Source of the DNA: Pseudoalteromonas espejiana DSM 9414
GTDB taxonomy: Bacteria > Pseudomonadota > Gammaproteobacteria > Enterobacterales > Alteromonadaceae
Assembly (NCBI RefSeq): GCF_002221525.1
Contig: NZ_CP011028.1
Location: 2,491,001-2,555,000 of the forward strand
DNA: 64,000 nt
Reading direction: 5' to 3'
Positions 38,054 to 47,935 of the stretch are shown here, in pieces. How positions within the stretch are numbered: position 1 is the first letter of the stretch; each line of letters begins with the position of its first letter. The notes below the pieces were generated by a model that saw only the letters and a program-made list of their open reading frames with translations, was not told the DNA's origin and searched no databases. The translations under genes were made by a program, and so were the position numbers.

Positions 38054-38956
38054 TTACTGGTGGTATTGTTCAAAACGGTTATTAATAAAGTTAATAAATT
38101 CGCGTAAGCGTTTAGGGCGGTATTTGTCGCTGTGGTAAATTGCCGAAAACGTAACCGCAGGAATTTGCCACTGTGGCAGTAGTTCAATAAGTTCACCGTT
38201 AGCTATTTGGGCTTCGCAGTACATTTTAGGCACTCTAATAATGCCCACGCCTGCTAAAGCGCCTTGTAAAAGTGCATGGCCATTTTTACAAACTAACTGT
38301 CCAGCTATTGTTATATCCACGAGTTGTGAAGGATTGGCAATACAACTAAAACTCCAACGCTTTACAGATCCTGTAAGGCAGCGGTGCTCGCTGAGCTCTT
38401 TTGGGTGGAGTGGATTACCAAACGCTTTTATATACTCAGGGCTTGCTAGGGTTACAATATTTATATCCATGAGCTTTTTAGCAACAAAACCTGCGTCGGC
38501 TATTTCACCCATTCTAAAGGCAATATCAAACTCATCATTAATTAAATCAACGCGGTGGCTGCTAAAATCTAGCTCAATATTAATTTGCGGATACAACGCC
38601 ATAAACTCACTAATATAGCGTGCAATAAGTTGCTCGCCTATGTAACCCCCTACACAGTTTATACGTATTAGGCCGCGGGTTTGTTTTGTGTCATCAACTG
38701 CTGCAATTAGCGCCTGATCTATATTATTTAACGCGCCTTCGCATTTCTTATAAAGCTGCTCGCCTGCAAGTGTGAGTTTTAATGTACGGGTAGTACGTGT
38801 AACGAGCTTTACCGCCATTTTACTTTCAAGTGCGCTAATTTGCCGTGACACATGCGAGCGCGACACCCCCAATGCCTCTGCAGCTTTAGTAAAATTACCC
38901 AGCTGTGCAATGAGTACAAATGAGCGAATATCAGCAAGGTTAATATTATTAAGCAT
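38054..38956 (-). CDS. LysR-family transcriptional regulator
   Basis: 300 residues. The N-terminal winged helix (ADIRSFVLIAQLGNFTKAAEALGVSRSHVSRQISALESKM) is followed by a LysR substrate-binding domain of the CrgA/YafC type (INCVGGYIGEQLIARYISEFMALYPQINIELDFSSHRVDLI). It lies 132 bases upstream of the SDR gene in the same direction, with an imperfect inverted repeat (38021-38038) between them. It may control the SDR gene; the effector is unknown. Confidence 0.88.
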   Translation of the reverse strand: MLNNINLADIRSFVLIAQLGNFTKAAEALGVSRSHVSRQISALESKMAVKLVTRTTRTLKLTLAGEQLYKKCEGALNNIDQALIAAVDDTKQTRGLIRINCVGGYIGEQLIARYISEFMALYPQINIELDFSSHRVDLINDEFDIAFRMGEIADAGFVAKKLMDINIVTLASPEYIKAFGNPLHPKELSEHRCLTGSVKRWSFSCIANPSQLVDITIAGQLVCKNGHALLQGALAGVGIIRVPKMYCEAQIANGELIELLPQWQIPAVTFSAIYHSDKYRPKRLREFINFINNRFEQYHQ

Positions 38957-39030
38957 AAGCGCCTCAAATAAGTGTTAAGCCTTGCATAATAAACAAAAAT
39001 GTTATTTGAGGTAATGGCTTAACGCTTTAT

Positions 39031-41790
39031 TTAGCCTGCGTTAAGCACCCTATTAATTACATCATACAAGCCCTGAGTATTCACCGGCTTAGAGACAAAG
39101 TCGTCCATGCCCACATTTAGGCATCTTTGTTTATCATCTTCGTATGCGTTTGCAGTAATAGCGACAATAGGCACATGCTGTTTGGTGTGCGATTCATTTG
39201 CCCGAATGGTCTGAGTACATTCGTAGCCATCCATATTGGGCATTTGGCAATCCATTAAAATTAAATCAAAGCTATTACCCTCAAGCACTTTTAACGCCTC
39301 TATACCATCGTTAGCCATAGTAAGTTGCACATGAGTGGGTTCTAGCATTTTTGCTATAACTTGGCGGTTTATGGGGTTATCTTCTACGAGTAGTATTTTA
39401 TTATTACTGAGAGCAGGTAATAAATGCGTTTGTGCAGGTGCTGCAGGTTTACTGTATTGCGCCGTTGGTGCGCTTACATAAAACTTAAGCACACTGCCTT
39501 TGCCGGGCTCACTGGTAAGGGTAATTTCACCCTGCATTTTTTTAATTAAGCCTTGGCTAATTGCTAACCCTAACCCTGTGCCACCATATTTACGAGCAAC
39601 GCCAACATCAGCTTGAGTAAACTCACTAAATAATAATGACTGCTGCTCTTTTGCTATGCCAATACCGCTATCAGATACACTTACTAATAATTGTTCGTTA
39701 CTGTAATCAAACCATAAACGCACAAAGCCGCGCTCAGTAAATTTATACGCGTTAGAGAGCAAATTAATAATGACCTGGTTTAAACGTAAGTCATCTATTT
39801 TTATGCAATCTGGCAACCGGTCGCTGCGCTCAACAATAAACTCTACCTGATCGGAGCTAACAATAGGCGAAAACAGTGACTTAATATTTTCTATAAATGG
39901 CTCTAAGTTGGTGTCGCGTGGGCTAATCTCCATTGCATTAGCCTCTATTTTTGAAAAATCTAAAATATCGTTTAAGATTTTTAATAAGTTTTGTGCGCTT
40001 TTTTGCTGCGTATTTAACAAGTCTCGTTGCTCGTCGGTAAGCATTTTATCGCGCAGTAACACCTCACCCATTCCTAAAATACCGTTCATTGGGGTGCGCA
40101 GTTCGTGGCTCATGTTGGCTAAAAATTGCGATTTAGCTACATTAGCCAAATTAGCCCTGTTAACCGCCTTTTTAAGCTCTTTGGTTTGCTCTGCCACTTT
40201 GCCTTCTAATTGCTGATTAAACTCACTTAACTGCGTATTTAAGCCTTGGTTTCTAATATTAGATGCTTGAAGGTTTTCTATTGAGCGTTGAAGCGCGTTG
40301 GCTAACATTTCAAACTGTTGCTGTAGCTGCAGTACTTCATGCCAGCTCGATTCGGTATTAAACTTATGGGTTTTAGTTTTACTAAAACTTTGCATTAACG
40401 TTGTTAAGCTACTTATTGGTTGTACTAATAAATTAGCCAGTTGATGCACAAACATTACGACTAAAATAATTAAAACAATGCTTAATAAAATTGTGGGTAA
40501 CCAGGCTTTTGCCACAGCCATACTTAAGTGTTTACGGTTATAAAACGTAATAACTTGCCACTGGTTTTGTGGGTCTATATGTTGGTAGCTATGATAAACT
40601 TCGTTTTTGTTAGACCTAAATAAACTTTTATCGCCTAAGTTACTGGTATTAAAGCCTTGCTCATTAAAGTCATTCAGTATTTTAAATTGCTCAAGCGAGC
40701 TAAAGACCACTTTTTGATGCGCATCAAGCACAACTAATTCGCCGGTGTACTCAAATAAGTTAGGAATAAAGCGCTCTAACCTATTAAGTTTTAACGACCC
40801 CTCCACAATACCGTAAAATTGGTTGTTACGGTATATAGGCGCAGAAAGCGCGACTATTGCCTCGTTACCAAGTCCACGCCCCTGAAACACCCCACTGGTG
40901 TAACCAAGTGGATATTGCTCGGCTTGTGTAAAGTACGCCCTATCTTTTACATTTCGCTGTGCAAGGGTAAGCCCGTCGATTAAATCACTTGGTGAGCTAA
41001 TTTGTACAAAGCCATCAGGGCTTGCATATAAGCTGGTTGTAAACCCCGGAAATAAAGCCATTAAACGTTTGAGTTGCTTTTTACTTGAAGTGCCCGCACC
41101 TATTGCATCACTACTCATTACAATGGCATTTTTGTGAAATGCTAAATAATCATTTAATTGAGTGCTAATAGACTCTGCTTTTTCTTCAAGCTGGGCATTT
41201 ACTTCATACTCTAAACGCGAGTGATGGTCGTTTACTAAAAATACACTGGTAAGCAGTACTACCAATATAATAATTACGCTTACTACATAGCTTAAAATTT
41301 TTGCAAGGGGGCGCCCCTGATAAGCACGGCTTGCGTATGGCACAAATACACTAAATAAATCCACTAACGCTAGGCTAATTAAGGCATTTACAAGGTATTT
41401 AGATATTGCGACTACAAGCGTTAACCATGCAAGGCCGATTACAAACTGGCCTATCACCCAAACAAAAGGTAAGCCAATTAATAGCCAAAACACAGTACCA
41501 AGGGGAAGAATAGGTTTAGAGCGACGTAAACACAGGGCATAAAGCCAAAACAGCTCGAGTAAATACACAATACTCGGCCAGCAATGCCCCCATCTATACA
41601 GTAAAAAGCCAGAAACTATCACAAGGCTTAAGCACGCATAACGCAGCCCAATAAACACTAAGCTACACAATACAAATACTTGCCCAAATAAAAACTCAGA
41701 ACTGTCGAAAAAATATAACGGCGAGAGGTTAACTAAACCACCTAGCAACCCTAATAATACAGCGAGTGTCCACTTACTTCTTTGAGGCAT
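39031..41790 (-). CDS. Hybrid sensor histidine kinase (multi-TM, Cache, HisKA, HATPase, receiver)
   Basis: 919 residues. Six to eight N-terminal membrane segments (about 1-190) are followed by a Cache-type extracellular domain (about 200-400) with [20 protein letters not shown] and VALSAPIY. Then come another membrane helix, a HAMP-like/coiled linker, HisKA with His562 in [12 protein letters not shown], HATPase_c with [16 protein letters not shown] and GGTGLGLAI, and a receiver with Asp847 in [11 protein letters not shown]. There is no HPt domain, so a separate one must relay the phosphate. The ligand is unknown; Cache domains often bind amino or organic acids. No partner regulator is adjacent. 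Confidence 0.92.
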   Translation of the reverse strand: MPQRSKWTLAVLLGLLGGLVNLSPLYFFDSSEFLFGQVFVLCSLVFIGLRYACLSLVIVSGFLLYRWGHCWPSIVYLLELFWLYALCLRRSKPILPLGTVFWLLIGLPFVWVIGQFVIGLAWLTLVVAISKYLVNALISLALVDLFSVFVPYASRAYQGRPLAKILSYVVSVIIILVVLLTSVFLVNDHHSRLEYEVNAQLEEKAESISTQLNDYLAFHKNAIVMSSDAIGAGTSSKKQLKRLMALFPGFTTSLYASPDGFVQISSPSDLIDGLTLAQRNVKDRAYFTQAEQYPLGYTSGVFQGRGLGNEAIVALSAPIYRNNQFYGIVEGSLKLNRLERFIPNLFEYTGELVVLDAHQKVVFSSLEQFKILNDFNEQGFNTSNLGDKSLFRSNKNEVYHSYQHIDPQNQWQVITFYNRKHLSMAVAKAWLPTILLSIVLIILVVMFVHQLANLLVQPISSLTTLMQSFSKTKTHKFNTESSWHEVLQLQQQFEMLANALQRSIENLQASNIRNQGLNTQLSEFNQQLEGKVAEQTKELKKAVNRANLANVAKSQFLANMSHELRTPMNGILGMGEVLLRDKMLTDEQRDLLNTQQKSAQNLLKILNDILDFSKIEANAMEISPRDTNLEPFIENIKSLFSPIVSSDQVEFIVERSDRLPDCIKIDDLRLNQVIINLLSNAYKFTERGFVRLWFDYSNEQLLVSVSDSGIGIAKEQQSLLFSEFTQADVGVARKYGGTGLGLAISQGLIKKMQGEITLTSEPGKGSVLKFYVSAPTAQYSKPAAPAQTHLLPALSNNKILLVEDNPINRQVIAKMLEPTHVQLTMANDGIEALKVLEGNSFDLILMDCQMPNMDGYECTQTIRANESHTKQHVPIVAITANAYEDDKQRCLNVGMDDFVSKPVNTQGLYDVINRVLNAG

Positions 41791-42172
41791 TAAACCAACC
41801 TAGGGGCACTTTGTTAACACAGTGTGCGTTAAAATTAATGTAATTTTTACATTATTACGTACAAGGCAAAGGTTGTCTAGCTGCAATAAAAAAGGAACTA
41901 AAGAACATAACAGCTTTTCTTTGAGGTCATACTCACAGATAACTTAATAATATTAAAAAGGGTGCACGCGCAGCTATGGTTAGTTTATTTAGTTACATAA
42001 AATGGCTAAAAGGCTTTGTGCTGAAGCACCCTATCCTAAAATAAATTAAGTGTTTTAGCTAATTAATAGTTAAAGCAAATAAAGAAGCATTTTCACTTGT
42101 ATGGTTTATTCTTCGCTATAGCAAGAAATATTAAAAAATCATCACACGTATAATTCCAACTATGATGTTTGA
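41791..42172. other. Non-coding gap upstream of the hybrid kinase
   Basis: No gene is visible. Two dyads near the kinase start stand out: TTAAC/GTTAA arms at 41814-41832 and, at 41836-41854, TAATGTAA/TTACATTA arms around TTT. These could be operators for the kinase gene. The remainder (41870-42172) shows nothing recognisable. Confidence 0.5.
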
Positions 42173-42478
42173 TTATGCTTTTTTAGAAGAACTAATAAGC
42201 GCTAAAACTCTTTGCTCTTTCATTCGTGCAAGGTCATTCTCTAATTCAATATCAGCAGCAATTACACCGCCATGCATAGTAGGGATAAAAATATAATTTA
42301 AAACTTTAGAAAGAAAACCTCCATGCTCTAATTCGGGTTCTTCATAAAAAGCAGCCTCACCACGGGCTTTTAAGAGCTTATAAATTTCTATAGCTCTATC
42401 TGGATATGCATGATCATCTACAGCAATCCAAGCCTCATTTAACTCCTTTACACTATAGTCAGATAAATCAACACTCAA
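42173..42478 (-). CDS. Hypothetical protein with YPDRA-type N-terminal motif
   Basis: 101 residues. The N-terminal part YSVKELNEAWIAVDDHAYPDRAIEIYKLLKARGE resembles a short helical motif (ID..aYPdRa..I..L) found at the start of several unrelated gammaproteobacterial membrane proteins. The rest contains one moderately hydrophobic stretch (FLSKVLNYIFIPTM) and a charged tail. I recognise no family. It lies in a gene-poor stretch with another small orphan, and could be a truncated member of a longer family. Confidence 0.6.
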   Translation of the reverse strand: MSVDLSDYSVKELNEAWIAVDDHAYPDRAIEIYKLLKARGEAAFYEEPELEHGGFLSKVLNYIFIPTMHGGVIAADIELENDLARMKEQRVLALISSSKKA

Positions 42479-42640
42479 AATTAAACTCCCAATACATTGC
42501 CTAGTTTAGAAGCAAACTTTAGCTTGCTAAAAGTGTGTAGAAGCCTCGAACAAGGTCTTTTTTAACCATTTTAACGCTTAAGGTGCAATGGCGTAGCCGA
42601 GCTACATACGAATATTCTAGAGAGCCTACTTAATTTTTTA

Positions 42641-42940
42641 TTAGGTGCGCACATTAAAGCGCCTTTTATTTTGTAGCATTCTATACAAAAAATAAATGCT
42701 AATAAGAGGGCAAATAAATAACGCCTTATAAGTGAAAGTAAATGGATATATTTCAGGAAATATAAAGCTAAGAGTAGCAGCAAACAGTGTAGCCGATATC
42801 ACCAGGCCGCAAAAAATGAGAAAAGAGTAGCCTACAATTTCCAACACAGTGAAGAGTTTATTAAAAATAACCTTGCGAATAACATTGTGCCCCACAATAA
42901 AAAATACAGCTGTAATAATGTTGGCAAAAAGCAAATCCAT
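42641..42940 (-). CDS. Small hypothetical membrane protein
   Basis: 99 residues with three to four hydrophobic segments (ANIITAVFFIVG, VLEIVGYSFLIFCGLVISATLFAATLSFIF, ALFICPLISIYFLY) and a basic tail. The start ATG at 42940 has AGGGAA eight bases upstream. No family recognised. An overlapping frame at 42571-42783 is less likely to be real. Confidence 0.55.
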   Translation of the reverse strand: MDLLFANIITAVFFIVGHNVIRKVIFNKLFTVLEIVGYSFLIFCGLVISATLFAATLSFIFPEIYPFTFTYKALFICPLISIYFLYRMLQNKRRFNVRT

Positions 42941-43289
42941 TTAAATGTTCCCTAAAACGCATAATAGTTTAATAGTGAGCGAATAACGCATAACTGGGCA
43001 CAGGACACGCTCAACTCTTTACTTTATATAGTTTTAGCAAATTCGCTAAGGCATTACCATAATTAAATTTTCTATAATTTGTGAGCAAAGCTAAATGCAT
43101 TAATAAACGCATGTTGCTTAGCGTATTTTAAGGTGTGATATGCCAATTACATTAAAACTTGTTTATTCTAATGCCTAGAAAGTAGCGCATTAGCTTAACG
43201 CAATGGGTATAAATTACTTGATTGAGTAACAAAGTAAATAAGGAAATTACTATTAAATATTATTAATAAGGTTAGTTTTTATAAGGAAA
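42941..43289. other. Non-coding gap before ffs
   Basis: No gene is visible on either strand. It contains a reverse-strand copy (43191-43213) of the dispersed motif TTTATACCCATTGC..TTAA; nothing else is recognisable. Confidence 0.5.
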
Positions 43290-43318
43290 ATTTATACACC
43301 CAAATGAGGAATTTGGGT
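43290..43318 (-). terminator. Terminator of the SRP RNA gene
   Basis: Minus-strand hairpin ACCCAAAT/ATTTGGGT with a TCCTC loop, overlapping the RNA 3' end and followed by a T-rich stretch with interruptions (GTATAAATTTTCC). Confidence 0.6.
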
Positions 43319-43428
43319 GGCAGTCTTACCAGCCACATCTCGGCACACACGTCACAAACTGTGGCTGCTCCCTTCCGGGCCTGACCAGGTTCGCCTGCTA
43401 GTGTTGCGAGAGGACCAATAAGACTACC
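43315..43428 (-). ncRNA. ffs: 4.5S RNA of the signal recognition particle
   Basis: About 114 nt. It contains the conserved Ffh-binding apical region with CAGGCCCGGAAGGGAGCAGCC, here read as GGTCAGGCCCGGAAGG followed by GAGCAGCC, and the matching GTGTGCCGAGATGTGGCTGG strand. The terminal helix pairs GGTAGTCTTA with TAAGACTGCC. It corresponds to E. coli 4.5S RNA, which with Ffh targets membrane proteins to the translocon. Ends are placed from the terminal helix and could be off by a few bases; the 5' leader is probably removed by RNase P. Confidence 0.93.
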
Positions 43429-43456
43429 ATTGAGGGCCTTGGTTGGCGCGGGAAGG

Positions 43457-43485
43457 ATTATCTCTACTTTTGGTGTGTTATTCAA
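43457..43485 (-). promoter_or_regulatory. Promoter of ffs
   Basis: On the minus strand, -35 TTGAAT (43480-43485) and -10 GATAAT (43457-43462) with a 17-base spacer. Transcription would start about 20-25 bases ahead of the mature 4.5S RNA, as in E. coli, where RNase P removes the leader. Confidence 0.75.
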
Positions 43486-43490
43486 GGGAT

Positions 43491-43535
43491 AATCAAAAAA
43501 GAAAGTGCGATTGCATACTTCATATACAATCGCGG
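43491..43535 (-). terminator. Intrinsic terminator after the DUF3014 gene
   Basis: Minus-strand arms GCGATTG and CAATCGC around a 13-base loop, followed by ACTTTCTTTTTT. It ends just before the ffs promoter. Confidence 0.7.
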
Positions 43536-43558
43536 TTTAAAATAGCGTTTAATGCCTA

Positions 43559-44434
43559 TTAATTACTCTCTAACTCGGCTTTAATTTTACGCAGTGCTGC
43601 TTTTACTTTTTTCATGTTTTCTGGGCCCATGCGTAAAAGCTGTTTTTGTGCAGCAGGAAGTTGTTCCCACTCAGAAAACGCATACTGATAAGTAACCGAG
43701 TCGCGTAGTAGCGGTAAATCACCTTCTGGTTCTGGCGTATCAAGTAATAGCTCAATTGCATCTTCAAGGGTTTGATTAAACTCATCATCGCCATAACCAA
43801 TTTCGCTGTAGGCGTTATTTATAAGCGGTTTATACTCTTCGTACATACGTACTGCTTGTGCTGCGCTCATACTTGTGAACACTTTTACATACGGTGTATA
43901 GCGCTCATAGCTATTAGGATCAATTGTTAAAATATCGCCTTCGTTTACACTAAACTTTTCTTGTGGTTTAACAACTGGCGTGTGCTTTTTAGCTACTTTG
44001 CCTTTTGCTATATTATCGATAAACACCACACCACGGCGAATAACATCGTCGGTAACCATTAAGCTCATTACCGAGTCGCTTAAGTATTCGTCCATTTTGG
44101 CAACCACTAGGGTGTCGCTTTCATCAAGCGTTGGCAATGGCTCTACTTCTGGCTCTGGCTCAGCTGGGCGCTGCGCTGGTACTGCAAGCTCGGCTGGCTT
44201 TTCAGGTTTTACCGAAGGTGCTTCAACTACAGGGTCGTTTTCTGGTTTAAGCTCCATGACTGGCTGCTCTTTTGGTACTTGCTCTACCTCGGTACGTGTT
44301 TGTGGCTCGTCGCTTGGTTTTAAAAGAACAAAGGCCGCTGCACACACGACAATAATTAAAATAATAACGGCGAATAAAAAGTTGTTATTAGGCGGACGCT
44401 TTTGAACATCTGACGCTTCTGGTTTATCTGACAT
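43559..44434 (-). CDS. DUF3014 family membrane-anchored protein
   Basis: 291 residues. A short cytoplasmic N-terminus and one membrane helix (FLFAVIILIIVVCAAAFVLL, about 20-40) are followed by a Pro/Glu-rich linker (about 45-100) and the DUF3014 domain with LDESDTLVVAKMDEYLSD, VTDDVIRRGVVFIDNIAKGKVAKKHTPV and SYERYTPYVKVFTSMS. Likely periplasmic; function unknown. It is a single gene with its own terminator, divergent from the patatin gene. Confidence 0.88.
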   Translation of the reverse strand: MSDKPEASDVQKRPPNNNFLFAVIILIIVVCAAAFVLLKPSDEPQTRTEVEQVPKEQPVMELKPENDPVVEAPSVKPEKPAELAVPAQRPAEPEPEVEPLPTLDESDTLVVAKMDEYLSDSVMSLMVTDDVIRRGVVFIDNIAKGKVAKKHTPVVKPQEKFSVNEGDILTIDPNSYERYTPYVKVFTSMSAAQAVRMYEEYKPLINNAYSEIGYGDDEFNQTLEDAIELLLDTPEPEGDLPLLRDSVTYQYAFSEWEQLPAAQKQLLRMGPENMKKVKAALRKIKAELESN

Positions 44435-44645
44435 ACAAACTCCATAAATTTAACTGCATAATTACTCAGAGTACGCTGAGCGGAAAAAATTCATTATCAG
44501 TAATCACTATTACTACAAATATAAGCATAACAATATAAACCTACACTTACTGCGCGAGTATTACATAGTTATTCTTTGATTCTTCTAGCTTAAAGACTTA
44601 AAGTTGATAAATAAAGAAAAGACGTTAAGCAGTTTAAATACCACT

Positions 44646-45791
44646 ATGAAAATCAAGCAAGTTGACCCACACAAACCCAAAACAGCCCTACTACTTACAG
44701 GTGGTGGCGCTCGCGCTGCTTATCAAGTGGGTGTACTAAAGGCATTAGCGCACAGTATGCCCCGCACTGCCCCGCTTCCATTTAGGATTATTAACGGCAC
44801 CTCTGCCGGCGCTATTAACTCTGCCGCACTGGCTTGCTACGCCTCATGTGCACACTTAGCAGTGCGTAAGCTTGAGTCGGTATGGAAAAACTTTTCAACG
44901 TCGATGGTGTATAAAAGCGACTTTTTAAGTGTGTTTGGTCATATTGCGCGTAATATTTTAACCAGTTTTCAGTCTGAGCATATTAACCACCCACCAGGTA
45001 GCTTATTAAACAATCGCCCTTTGCGTGGTTTATTAAACGAAATTTTAGACTTGCACCGGATAGAGCGCAATTTGCACCGTAATTATTTAGAAGCTATTTC
45101 AATTACCGCATCTAGCTATACAACGGGTGACTCGGTGGCATTTTTTCAGTCAAATACACAAACGCCATGGCAACGTGCTAAGCGCGAAGGCCGACCTATG
45201 CGTATTAATGTGGAGCATTTAATGGCATCAAGTGCCATTCCTATGGTGTTTCCAAGCGTTAATGTATTTAACCACTATTTTGGTGATGGCTCTATACATC
45301 AGCTTTCGCCTTTAAGCCCATCCATTCACTTAGGTGCAGAAAAAATATTTATTATTGGTGTGGATCAACCTAAAGAGTCGCATCCACCTGGTTATTCGCC
45401 ACATTATCCTGGGCTTTCTGCCGTTGCGGGGCACTTACTCGATAGTGTATTTAGCGATACCATGCAAGCCGATTTAGAACGTTTAGAACGTGTAAACCGC
45501 ACATTAGGTTTATTACCAGCACGCGATAAACACCAAGAACTTAAGCAAATAGACAGCTTTATTATTAACCCATCTAAAAACTTTAACGATATTGCCGCGC
45601 AGTATTACGACGATATGCCATGGGCAATTAAAGTACTGTTGCGTACCATTGGCGTAAAAAGGCACTCACAATCGAGTTTAACGAGTTATCTATTATTCGA
45701 AAAACGCTACACGCAGCATTTAATTCAAATAGGCTACGAAGACGGCATGAAAAAACTACCCGAGATGCGCAAATTTTTAGAACTCGATTAA
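44646..45791 (+). CDS. Patatin-like phospholipase
   Basis: 381 residues from the ATG at 44646; a TTG at 44604 would add 14 residues, and neither has a strong binding site. The oxyanion motif GGGARAAYQVG, the serine-nucleophile GTSAG (in NGTSAGAINSAAL) and the catalytic Asp in FGDGSIHQLSP make a full Ser-Asp dyad. These cytoplasmic or membrane-associated lipases hydrolyse phospholipids or lysophospholipids. The length and C-terminal DUF3336-less form resemble bacterial RssA-like and longer patatins. No partner gene is evident. Confidence 0.88.
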   Translation: MKIKQVDPHKPKTALLLTGGGARAAYQVGVLKALAHSMPRTAPLPFRIINGTSAGAINSAALACYASCAHLAVRKLESVWKNFSTSMVYKSDFLSVFGHIARNILTSFQSEHINHPPGSLLNNRPLRGLLNEILDLHRIERNLHRNYLEAISITASSYTTGDSVAFFQSNTQTPWQRAKREGRPMRINVEHLMASSAIPMVFPSVNVFNHYFGDGSIHQLSPLSPSIHLGAEKIFIIGVDQPKESHPPGYSPHYPGLSAVAGHLLDSVFSDTMQADLERLERVNRTLGLLPARDKHQELKQIDSFIINPSKNFNDIAAQYYDDMPWAIKVLLRTIGVKRHSQSSLTSYLLFEKRYTQHLIQIGYEDGMKKLPEMRKFLELD

Positions 45792-45816
45792 CTTTAAAAC
45801 ATTAATCTCACTGTTT

Positions 45817-47790
45817 TTATTCGAGCCCATCTAGCAGGTAATGCTCTACTCGCTCTACGCGCCGGGGCTTACCTTGCAATACCAATACATCGTTTGCGCA
45901 CAAGGTAGTGCTACTTGATGGGTCGTCTATTTCTTGGCCCTCTCGGCGCAATGCTTTTACAGTCACTCGGCGCTTAGACAGATTAAGCTCATCAATTGTT
46001 TTGTTAACTGCATAGGCTTGTTCGGGCAACGCGACTACGTGTAAATATTCTAAGCGCTCAGAAGAGGTTTCTTCGTTATCTTTAAAGTAGCCTGCGTAAA
46101 AACTTTGCATAAGCGGATAGCGGTTGCGGCGCTCTTTGCTTACTCGGCGTACAATGCGGGTCATAGGCACACCCGACATAGATAAAACATGCGATACCAG
46201 CATTAAACTCGCCTCTAAAGACTCAGGCACAACCTCTGTTACACCCAACTCTTTTAAATTATTCAACTGGCTGTCGTCGCGGGTTCTTATAAGTATTTTT
46301 ACATTAGGTGCTAACTGTTTAATGGCATCTATAACCACGTGTGCATGTTCAAGCTCTGTAAAAGTAATAATCACTAAGCGCGCTCGCTCAACACCTGCAC
46401 ACTTTAAAATGTCTTTTTGTTTTACATAGCCAAATATTACCGGCTCACCAGCAGCTTTACCCTCCTGTACTAATATAGGGTTACTTTCTATGGCAACGTA
46501 ATCTATAGCTTCGGGTTTTAAAAACCGCGCTATGGTTTGCCCAACCCGTGAAAAACCACAAATCACAACGTGATCGCTGTATAAAGTGCTACTTTTAGGC
46601 TCACTTTCCCAGGTCATGCTTGGGTGCTCTAAAATACCTAACTGCTTTAGAATAAGTGGGGTTTTATCAATTAAAAATGGCGTAAGCGCCATAGAAAGCA
46701 CGCCCAAAGCAATTAAAAATGAAGCCTGCTCGGAGTTTAACAATGCGTGCTGGCTTGCAAGGGCAATTAATACAAATCCAAACTCTCCCATTTGCCATAG
46801 CATAATGCCACATGCCAATGAGTCTTGGTTTCGCTCGTGCATAAGCCGTGCACTGAGTGCCACCACGGTAATTTTTAATACTAACAACCCCAGTAAAGCG
46901 CCAATAATGACCAAGCCATGAGAAAGCACAAATAAAATATCGAGCTGCATGCCCACAGTTACAAAAAATAAGCCCATTAAAATATCGCGAAACGGCCTTA
47001 TATCAGCCTCGAGCTGGTGCCGATAATGGCTCTCTCCAAGCATCATACCGGCTAAAAATGCCCCAAGCGCCATAGATAAGCCAAACATGTACGTTAAAAG
47101 GCCGGCAAACAGCGCCACCAAAATAGTGGTTAGCACAAATAGCTCATCGGTACGTACCTGCGCAATTTCGTTAAATACTTTGGGTAATACCCATTTACCT
47201 ATTGCCCACAACAATACACATACAAACGCCCCTTTAGTCAGCGCAAATGCAAGCGCCCAACTTATGCTTTGTGAATCGCTTGAAGCAAATAGCGGTAATA
47301 TAATAAGTAGCGGAACAACGGCAATATCTTGAAACAGCAACACACCTACAGCAAGTTGCCCTCGGCGTTGGTTTAACTCCCCCGTTTCTTTAAGTAATTT
47401 AACCACTACAGCGGTTGAGGAAAGCGCCATAATTGTGCCAATGGTAAAACTGGTAAGTAAGGAAAAGTCTAAACAATATAAAATAACGATGAAGAGTAAA
47501 CTGGTAACACCCACTTGCAATGAGCCAAGCCCAAATACCAAGCTACGCATTGCCATTAGCCGCGAAATAGAAAACTCTAATCCCAAGCTAAAGAGTAAAA
47601 ATACAATGCCTAGCTCTGCTACAAACTCGATTTCATGAGATTGTGCAAGCCAACCTATGCCATGGCTGCCTGCCAAAACACCTGTAGCTAGGTACGCCAA
47701 TATGGGCGGCAAACCTATGCGTTTAAAAAACCACACAAAAAGTACTGCCGCAACCAATAAGCCAAAAATTTGAGCATTTATACTTTGCAA
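45817..47790 (-). CDS. CPA2 cation:proton antiporter with RCK domains (KefB/YbaL-like)
   Basis: 657 residues. About twelve membrane segments (1-380) form a CPA2 Na+/H+-exchanger domain with FLLFSLGLEFSISRL, ALSSTAVVVKLL, LLFQDIAVVPLLIILPL and FRDILMGLFFVTVGMQLDI. A TrkA-N/RCK domain follows, with VVICGFSRVGQTIARFL (NAD-binding), then a TrkA-C domain at the end (VTVKALRREGQEI...). It resembles KefB, KefC and YbaL, i.e. potassium efflux possibly gated by a nucleotide or glutathione adduct, but no KefF/KefG partner is adjacent. Ion and trigger are not shown by the sequence. Confidence 0.9.
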   Translation of the reverse strand: MQSINAQIFGLLVAAVLFVWFFKRIGLPPILAYLATGVLAGSHGIGWLAQSHEIEFVAELGIVFLLFSLGLEFSISRLMAMRSLVFGLGSLQVGVTSLLFIVILYCLDFSLLTSFTIGTIMALSSTAVVVKLLKETGELNQRRGQLAVGVLLFQDIAVVPLLIILPLFASSDSQSISWALAFALTKGAFVCVLLWAIGKWVLPKVFNEIAQVRTDELFVLTTILVALFAGLLTYMFGLSMALGAFLAGMMLGESHYRHQLEADIRPFRDILMGLFFVTVGMQLDILFVLSHGLVIIGALLGLLVLKITVVALSARLMHERNQDSLACGIMLWQMGEFGFVLIALASQHALLNSEQASFLIALGVLSMALTPFLIDKTPLILKQLGILEHPSMTWESEPKSSTLYSDHVVICGFSRVGQTIARFLKPEAIDYVAIESNPILVQEGKAAGEPVIFGYVKQKDILKCAGVERARLVIITFTELEHAHVVIDAIKQLAPNVKILIRTRDDSQLNNLKELGVTEVVPESLEASLMLVSHVLSMSGVPMTRIVRRVSKERRNRYPLMQSFYAGYFKDNEETSSERLEYLHVVALPEQAYAVNKTIDELNLSKRRVTVKALRREGQEIDDPSSSTTLCANDVLVLQGKPRRVERVEHYLLDGLE

Positions 47791-47935
47791 ATACGGCCTC
47801 GCATATAAGTTAAAAGGTTAACTTGTCTCGGTGCTTATAAGTAAATATAGCAACCATATGTTTTTCAGGCAATTTTAAAATATGGCACAAAAATAGCTTA
47901 CTAATTACAAAGCAACACCCTGGGGGAAGAATTTG

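Noticed and set aside
42571..42783. 70-residue reading frame on the minus strand
   Set aside because: It overlaps the better supported 99-residue membrane protein in another frame, and no binding site was seen.
42941..43289. Possible integron attC site or gene-cassette boundary near the small orphans
   Set aside because: No inverted core sites of the GTTRRRY/RYYYAAC type could be found, and no integrase gene is in the window.
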